DNA from: Hyphochytrium catenoides
Lineage: Eukaryota > Sar > Hyphochytriomycetes > Hyphochytriales > Hyphochytriaceae
Direction of reading: 5' to 3'
DNA length: 15,752 bases
Assembly: GCA_900088475.1 (NCBI GenBank)
Contig: FLMG01003446.1
Location: 1 to 15,752, forward strand
Below, piece after piece: positions 10,074-15,752 of this stretch (position 1 is the stretch's first letter; the number at the start of each line of letters is the position of its first letter). The position numbers were made by a program, and so were the translations under genes. A model generated the notes under the pieces. It searched no databases and was not told the origin of the DNA. It saw nothing but the letters and a program-made list of their open reading frames with translations.

Positions 10074-10495
10074 GCTTAGGCCGAGCTGCTAATGATTGGA
10101 TGACCTAGACAGAGCCGCAGAGGTCTAAAGCTCAGTGCAACAGCACCAACTTAGAGAGACGAAAGCTTTTGATCCCGTTCGCGTCCAGAACAAGCACCAA
10201 AGAATGTCCTTGTACCGAGAAGACCAGGAGTGAGACGGCAATCGAGGCAGCCTTTGAAGCGCCACCGCTTGCTGATGCGTTCTCTAAGTTTGATAAGAGG
10301 ACGAGGCAGCAGGATAATCACTCAGATTCCATCATGTTCTTCATGATAGCGGTTGAGAGACAGCTGTAGTTCCATGTAGTTTGAGAGAACTTGACAAAGA
10401 GCCAGAATGGAGAGAGAGAGAGAGAGAGAGAGAGAAGGAGAGAGAAAGAGAGAGAGAGAGGGAGAGAGAGAGGAGAGGAGAGAGAGAGAGAGAGT

Positions 10496-10540
<45 letters not shown>

Positions 10541-11302
10541 GCTGACAAATAGAGAGAGCGAGAGAAGACAAGGGAGAGAACAAGTGGGAGGAAGGGGAGT
10601 GAGGCTAAGGAACTGGGAGACAAAGAAAGAGCCAGAGTGGAGAGAGAGAGGACGAGAGAAAAGCACAAAGAGGCAGCTAGAGAGAGAGAGCTGGAGAGAG
10701 AGAGAGAGAGAGAGAGAGCTAGAGAGAGAGAGGGAGAGAGAGAGAGAGAGACACTTTGAATCAGCCACCATCCGCTTGAGTGAACCTTCAACTCTTCTGC
10801 CAAAGAGACAGCATTGGGTTGGTGCCTTTTACAACCTCATCCGAACCTGACCGCTGACCATCAGAAAAACATCACTCCTAACACCTGGGGGAGGTCTAAA
10901 TATATCCTTTCAAGTTCTGTATTTCTGTACAACTGAAAGTGGACCAGAAATAAGAGATCATGACAGCGAGAGGAGGTCTGATTATCATTGATGATTATTA
11001 TTTGAATGATTTCATGTGATTTGGCGCCATTTGTTTGGGAGTTTTCGTGGCGATTTTGTGAGTCTTCGTAATAATAAGAAGCAAAAAATCTCTTGAAGAC
11101 CATGACGGTTCCTATGAAGACTTTCGTCAAGCAATACACCGAGAAAGGGCCGCGCAATAGCTCTGCTGGAGTCTACACCAGTAGAAGAGGTGGTGGATTG
11201 TGGCTGCGCGTTTTAGAATTGCAAGGCGAATTGCTGCGCTGACTTTGTCCCAGTGTGACAGGTTCGAGCCATTAGGATTGGGATCGAGCCATTAGGAGTG
11301 GG
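10074..11302. other. Divergent intergenic region with purine-rich microsatellite
   Basis: This 1.2 kb lies between the 5' ends of the oxygenase-sulfotransferase gene (-) and the TEN1-like gene (+), so it should hold both promoters. About 350 bases of it are GA-rich repeat. The remaining open frames (for example 11157-10861 minus) have no recognisable features. No TATA box or other promoter element can be assigned with confidence. Confidence 0.6.
10409..10750 (+). repeat. GA/AG microsatellite tract in two main blocks
   Basis: Block 1 (10409-10540) is almost uninterrupted purine with one T, and block 2 (10678-10750) is similar. They are joined by GA-rich sequence containing shorter runs at 10552-10566 and 10637-10655. 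The Ser/Leu (minus) and Arg/Glu (plus) open frames here are translations of the repeat and not genes. Confidence 0.95.
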
Positions 11303-11303
11303 A
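11264..11303 (+). repeat. 20-bp tandem duplication abutting the TEN1-like start codon
   Basis: The unit TCGAGCCATTAGGATTGGGA (11264-11283) is followed directly by a copy differing at one base (11284-11303). The last base of the second copy is the A of the proposed start ATG. It would lie in the 5' leader or core promoter. Confidence 0.9.
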
Positions 11304-11815
11304 TGGCTCATAAGCATGGCCTCATCTGCTTTATTGACGAGCTTCTCTCTAATATGGAGCTTCAACAGGCCACAGTCCGAACGATAGGGACGTAAGTATA
11401 AGGTGTCTCTCCATTCATGCTATTAAATACTGACTCCTAGACCCAGCCTTATTCGCTACGATGCGCAGGCAAATACGGCTGTCATCAAAGATAAAGGTCT
11501 TGATCTGACGATTGATGTTACCTTCCTCGGAGTCTTCCCTTTTCTGGAAGGATCGCTGTATCAGTTCATTGGAGAGACCCAACGGCTGGTGAGTGGTCAC
11601 CTGGTGAGTTGTCGTCTTTCCCTTCTTTCCTCTGACTCCTTCTTTCAATGCAGGTGACCGGAGAGATCGTATTGAAGGCAAGGGTAGGGAGAAATGTCGA
11701 CGGGTTAGATATGGACATGTTTAGGAAGGCGCTTGAGATTAGGCGCAAATTTCTGCGGGACGAGAGGTATCGGCCAATAAACCATGGGGGACAGCCTGTC
11801 CCAAGCTTTGTATAG
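11303..11815 (+). CDS. TEN1: TEN1-like CST complex subunit (OB fold), 3 exons, 132 aa
   Basis: Exons 11303-11391, 11441-11588 and 11654-11815 join in phase (399 bases, stop TAG 11813-11815) across 49- and 65-base introns with GTAAGT and GTGAGT donors. TEN1 is the small OB-fold subunit of CST (CTC1-STN1-TEN1), which binds single-stranded telomeric DNA with STN1 and helps fill-in of the C-strand. The order of conserved features matches TEN1: ATVRTIG, an L-x-x-YD strand, FPFLEGSLYQFIGE, IVLKARVGRNVDGLDM and then a helix KALEIRRKFL. Human TEN1 is about 123 residues, so the length fits. The start at 11303 is the first in-frame Met; a second at 11354 (MELQQATVRTIG) would also retain the OB fold. 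Another small OB-fold protein is the main alternative, but the match along the whole length favours TEN1. Confidence 0.82.
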
Positions 11816-12090
11816 AATGTCGCATCGTTGTTTGCTATTGACGTTTGACCGAGTTTCTGAAGTAGAGGTTGGCAAGAGAAGGGGTTGAATCCCATCCAGT
11901 TACTGCGTCATGTCTCTCATAATGCGACAGACGTCCACCGCCATTGTCTGCAGAGAGTAGTCCTCGCTGCTTCGTACTTCAACTTGGTCTTCGTTCCGTC
12001 TATCGATCACAATTCACGAGGGAAGGCAACCGAGGCCAACGTAACGAAGGTAAAAAGAGGCAAAGTCTGATCTTAATAATTGCAGCGCCT
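11816..12090. other. Convergent intergenic gap
   Basis: This stretch lies between the TEN1-like stop (+) and the tentative stop of the ULK4-like gene (-). No gene, repeat or RNA is apparent, and the 61-codon open frame across it shows no protein-like features. Confidence 0.55.
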
Positions 12091-15000
12091 TTAATTTGGC
12101 AGTGATGGAGGGAAACCGCAATAAATAGAGGCGCAGATGCGGAAGCTATTGAGGAACAACCTTGCAGCTCTTTAAAGGAGGTGGGAAGCGAACAGAGTTA
12201 GAAGGGGGGAAGAAGATAGGCTCTACGAGGCGGGGAAACGAGCGCGGTCTAGGTTCATACCTGCTGGTCGCAAGGTGAGTGATCATATCCATTAGGCCTT
12301 TCTCTCGACTCAGAGCAGCAACATAGGCATTCGGAGCTCTTGATCGGAGGGCGTAGCTGCACCGTGGAGATTGGTAAGCGCAAGGCGTGCGAGAAGCAAT
12401 GACGGAAGGTCTCAGAGCGGAGAAGTACCGAATCACCCTAAGGAGTCGAGTCCGGGTCGCCTCGGAGCCCCCTTCCATCGCATAAAGTAGGTTCCTGTCA
12501 CAGCGACATCAATTGACGGCAGTAAAGAAACCCATGCTGTGACTAGGGACTTCTCTGCTCTATTCACACAATCCGTTCACTTCTATGTGTCATTGCTGAG
12601 CAGCTGACCTTAGATTGCCCTTGGTGCTCTGCACTCGACGAAGATCGTCCGCCTTGACCTCAAATATGGCGCTAAACATCTTTTCAGGATATAGCTAGAG
12701 AGGAGGAAGCATGAGATAGCTATCCGCGGTAGTCAAAAGAGCGTCAATAGAGGAATTCCTTAATAGGCAGACGTGGGTTGAAAGACAAGCAGGACATACA
12801 CAACGCGAACCCTTGGCGGTTCCTCTAGATGTGGAAGCAGGTGGTGTCTCTGAAGTACTGACTAGTTGGATCTTTCCTCACCTGAGTAAGAATCAGAATA
12901 CATTTGCTGGCCACTTCATAAAGCACATCTCGGTCGACATACATCTCTTCATCAAGGTAAGCCTCCTCGTCTGACGAGAGAAGGAACATTAAAGTTTTTA
13001 GCTAATGGCACCAGAGGTGTGAGGTCCGTGAGGACTATAGCGAAAGAGCTCAAGAGAGAGGCAACAGCTTTGATGTACCTTTCCATGTCGCTAAGCGCAG
13101 AATGGTGGGAAGTGACTTAATCACTTTCTCGCCCTCCTTCCGGAGAGCTTCCACTTCCACACTGGTCCTCCGTTGAACAGAGCGCATTCCCCAACTCTCT
13201 TCTGGGCTTTCTCCCTCATAATCCTCCTCTTTCTCCTCTTCAAGCTTCTCAGCTATTTTATACATACAGAAGTAGAGTGTCCCCAACAGCAATGACGCAC
13301 AGCTCCCAAGCTCATGCTCCTAGCAAGGGACATGGAATGGAGAGAGTGATGCAAATTGAATCAGTAGCCGCAACCAGAACCGTGGCCCATAATCGTCTAA
13401 TCTCCCCTATCTCCTTCTCCAGTCTGTACAAGCCCTGTTCCCTTACAGGTTAGCTTCCTACCAGAGAGTATTCGAGAGCCGATTGAAGAGCCTCAATGAG
13501 CTGGTATCCGAAGAGTTCCCTGATACTCAGCTCATCGGACTCTACAATCATGTTCACCACTTCGACACCTATAAAAGAGGTAGACACAACGGCAATCTGT
13601 AAGAAGCAAGAAGAAAACAGAACGTCGCCAAGGGCGAAAGACAGCCATGATTCCATTGTCAGTAAGGTCAACAAATGAGGATGCGAGGCAGCGTCGTCGG
13701 TTCTTATATGAAGTCCTACACTGCAGGGATAGTCGTTGTTGGTTGTCAGTCCCGCTGTCCTTGACCTTGGGTTCTGACAGCATATCCTCCACATCAACTA
13801 GGGTTGTTGGGGCAGCAAGGGAGAAGAGGGAACAAAGCTTAGACGTCCAGCAACATAGGCAGGCCGCAAGTGATGTAGAAGCAGAGAAGCAAAACTTCAT
13901 GACCGGATGCTCTCAACCTACCCACTAAAAGCCCTCGGCTGCCTTCTGAGGGCATGGCCAGAAGGCCAATGACTTTTGGCACTAACCCAAGTCGATTAAT
14001 CAGGGTAACGTAGGCAGAGGAACGGCTGATAATGCAGGAGAGAACACGAAGAGCCAATTGCTGGATACTCTGAACGTCATCAAGTAGAGACGGGAAGACC
14101 GAAAGCAGGTTCTGTACAGAGAAAGGAAGGGGAAGGTCAAGGGGAAGGTCAAGAAGGTGGTGAGAGCACTGGGTGCGAGCAAGCAGTCTCGAATGTTAGG
14201 ACTGCAAGGAGACATAAAGACAAACCGCCTTCCTAAGCATTCAAATCAGGCTTAGTAACAGAGCAAGCGCACGATGGACTAACTGCATTGTCACAAAAGA
14301 AACGAGGAGAACTGCGATTGCGGATGTAGCTTCATCACCTGTACAATAAAGGTGTCGATTGCGCTTTCCCTTCCACTTTCATCTCCCTCATCGGTCTCGT
14401 CCTCCATTGTCTGCAATACCTGCCTCAGTACCTAGAGCATGTGTCAGTGGCAAAGCCTCGGCAGCACTCACAAGAGGAAATAGATGCTTAAGGTTAAGGG
14501 GGAAGCGGTAAACCTGAAAAAGAGTTCGGACCAGGGAGAAACAGTGGTCGGAGGTCAGTTCTCGGCAAGGAAGGAGAAGAGGAAGATCAAATTCAGCTTC
14601 GGAAGCTGCTTGCTTGCCTGAAGTGATAGAAGGCGGACACTGATGGAATCATCTGAGAGTGATCGCCCAAGCGAGGGTAATAGCGATTGACAGACTTCCT
14701 GTGGGTCCATAGGAAAGACCTCAGGGCTGCCCGTCAGGCAGATCGCCAGCGGGTAGACAACTTCCAGCTAGCACAGGAGAGATGCAAAATGAACGGATAG
14801 TGGTGTGAGCTCTAGGAAGGCCACCTAAAAGTAGGACTAAATAGAAAACGGGGTCCCGTGCTGGGTCTATGAGGATAACAGTAGAAGGGCATCTTCCACG
14901 TGTTATCTTCGGACGTCTGGCCGTACTATCACCTTCCTTTGTCGCCCTACCTGTTCCGGGCCCATTGGCTGCTTCAACACTGTCATTAGAGATTGAACCA

Positions 15001-15752
15001 GAACTTCGGACACTGTCTTTCCTGTCTCCCCGAACGTGATACTGGCACAAACCTGTTTAAACCGGGAGTTGGAGAAAACCTGGACTGCGGATGTAAGGAC
15101 CGCTGCAGTCAACTCTGCAAATATTAGGTGGCAAGTTAGAGATAGAGGTGTACATAACCTACTTGAGAACTGAAGAATATTCTCCATAGGAAGACACGTC
15201 TGGAGGACGAATCAGGAAAAGCCGCGTACCACATGGGTCAGATTGCGGAGGAGCAGTGAGTTAGAGAATAAGCCCTGAGCACATCTGAGAGCACTCAGGG
15301 CATCATATCGCTATAAATAGGCAGACCTATATTTCCCGACTGGAAGTCCACCGCGGAGCTACATATTATGTGAAGGACAGTCAACACCAGCAGGGACAGG
15401 GATCGATCAATAAGCTCCAACGCATCTGCCCGCTGGTTCAAGGACGAAGACAGATTTCCTTTCGTAAAAAGGACCCTATCCAGCATAGGCAATACTCTAC
15501 AAAAAGCAGATCCTTAGCAAAATAGAAGAAAGAGGTACAGCAGAACGAAAACAGCTGAGACAAGACAAAGTGTTAATGCGGAAGCCAACCGTGCGGGGGA
15601 ACGGCCCATACACTAAGAATTAGGAAACGGGAAGTCAGTCAGACGCACCTCGGCTCTGATAGGATTGATAATGCCTGAACATCTACTTGACAGCAGAGCG
15701 ACAAGCAGAGAGCACATTTGGAGTACACTCCGCAACTGCTAGTCCTATCCAT
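12091..15752 (-). CDS. ULK4-like armadillo-repeat protein, C-terminal part, about 17 exons, 5'-partial
   Basis: Exons in reading order: an edge exon (>15752 to 15687 or 15649), 15496-15352, 15310-15230, 15199-15163, 15114-14951, 14767-14618, 14513-14472, 14431-14339, 14111-13922, 13797-13643, 13596-13462, 13319-13079, 12970-12882, 12694-12609, 12494-12261 and a tentative last exon 12169-12091. All phases agree. The product is helical ARM/HEAT-type sequence (for example LALRVLSCIISR, NRLGLVPKVIGLL). Near the end, DRDVLYEVASKCILILTQLY, then TRTRLLRVIRYFSALRP and GLMDMITHL, follows the layout I recall for the ULK4 C-terminus (a ..VSSKCLSILVQLY.. helix, then LLLRILRRM). ULK4 is a pseudokinase tied to cilia and microtubules; its kinase-like domain would lie outside the window. 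Uncertain parts are the edge exon, the 13797-13597 junction and the last exon (read-through would stop at 12146). It could instead be another ARM protein of the Fused/RUNKEL group. Confidence 0.65.
14432..14471 (-). other. Predicted 40-base mini-intron
   Basis: A strong GTGAGT donor and a CATGCTCTAG acceptor join exons ending KHLFPL and starting VLRQVLQTMEDE in phase 0. This is the best supported of the very short introns in this gene. Confidence 0.7.
14514..14617 (-). other. GC-AG intron in the ULK4-like gene
   Basis: The upstream exon ends LLSLQ with CAG, followed on the minus strand by GCAAGC, which fits the usual GC-donor consensus AG|GCAAG. The acceptor is CTCTTTTTCAG and the next exon begins VYRFPLNLKH in the same phase. 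No GT donor nearby keeps the frame, and reading through meets a stop. Confidence 0.7.
15200..15229 (-). other. Predicted 30-base mini-intron
   Basis: Donor GTACGC and acceptor GTCCTCCAG enclose an in-frame TGA. Removing exactly 30 bases joins LLLRNLTHV to TCLPMENILQ. This is at the lower limit for spliceosomal introns. Confidence 0.5.
15311..15351 (-). other. Predicted 41-base mini-intron
   Basis: Donor GTGGAC (after GCG) and acceptor CTATTTATAG join exons ending HIICSSA and starting RYDALSALRC in phase 0. Read-through would end at TGA a few codons later. The donor position is not unique: phase-0 GT sites also exist further upstream. Confidence 0.55.

Noticed and set aside
10318-10850. Long Ser/Leu-rich (minus) and Arg/Glu-rich (plus) open frames
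   Set aside because: They are translations of the GA/CT microsatellite and have no other coding signal.
14000-14215. Extra exon reading SPNIRDCLLAPSALTTFLTF in the ULK4-like gene
   Set aside because: It overlaps the polypyrimidine tract before the acceptor at 14112 and does not fit the phase of either neighbouring exon.
1-15752. CRISPR array, insertion sequence, phage or bacterial operon
   Set aside because: No spaced identical repeats, transposase or terminal inverted repeats were seen, and the spliced gene structure is eukaryotic.

Overview
The window is nuclear DNA of an intron-rich microbial eukaryote. Genes have many short exons joined by GT-AG introns of about 30 to 370 bases, with pyrimidine-rich acceptors, and there is no bacterial-style gene packing. 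Cys/His repeat proteins of the WRKY19-like type are common in stramenopiles (oomycetes and ochrophyte algae). A TEN1-like protein and a ULK4-like protein fit a protist that may be ciliated. Stramenopile is my best guess but remains an inference. All exon models were built by hand from reading-frame phase and splice signals, without transcripts or database searches.

Layout: (1) 1-4073 (+), the 3' part of a 12-exon gene for a protein with a C2-like domain followed by long charged coiled coils. (2) 4074-5907, no supported gene; it holds a cluster of small hairpins at 5123-5225. (3) 5938-6687 (+), an intronless gene for a lysine-rich protein with eight C-x4-C-x9-C-x2-H repeats. (4) 10073-7210 (-), an eight-exon gene whose 536-residue product joins an aspartyl/asparaginyl beta-hydroxylase-type 2-oxoglutarate oxygenase to a PAPS-dependent sulfotransferase. 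(5) 10074-11302, a divergent intergenic region with a large GA microsatellite. (6) 11303-11815 (+), a three-exon gene for a 132-residue TEN1-like OB-fold protein, the small subunit of the CST telomere complex. (7) 15752-12091 (-), the 3' part of a gene of about 17 exons for an armadillo-repeat protein resembling the C-terminus of ULK4; its start lies beyond the window.

The most interesting object is the oxygenase-sulfotransferase fusion. Both halves keep the residues expected for catalysis and share one continuous reading frame, which suggests hydroxylation followed by sulfation of one substrate. The ULK4-like gene is also notable for predicted introns of 30, 40 and 41 bases and one GC-AG intron. 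The genes do not form an operon-like group and no shared pathway is evident, although the C2/coiled-coil protein and the ULK4-like protein could both be cytoskeletal or ciliary (inference).
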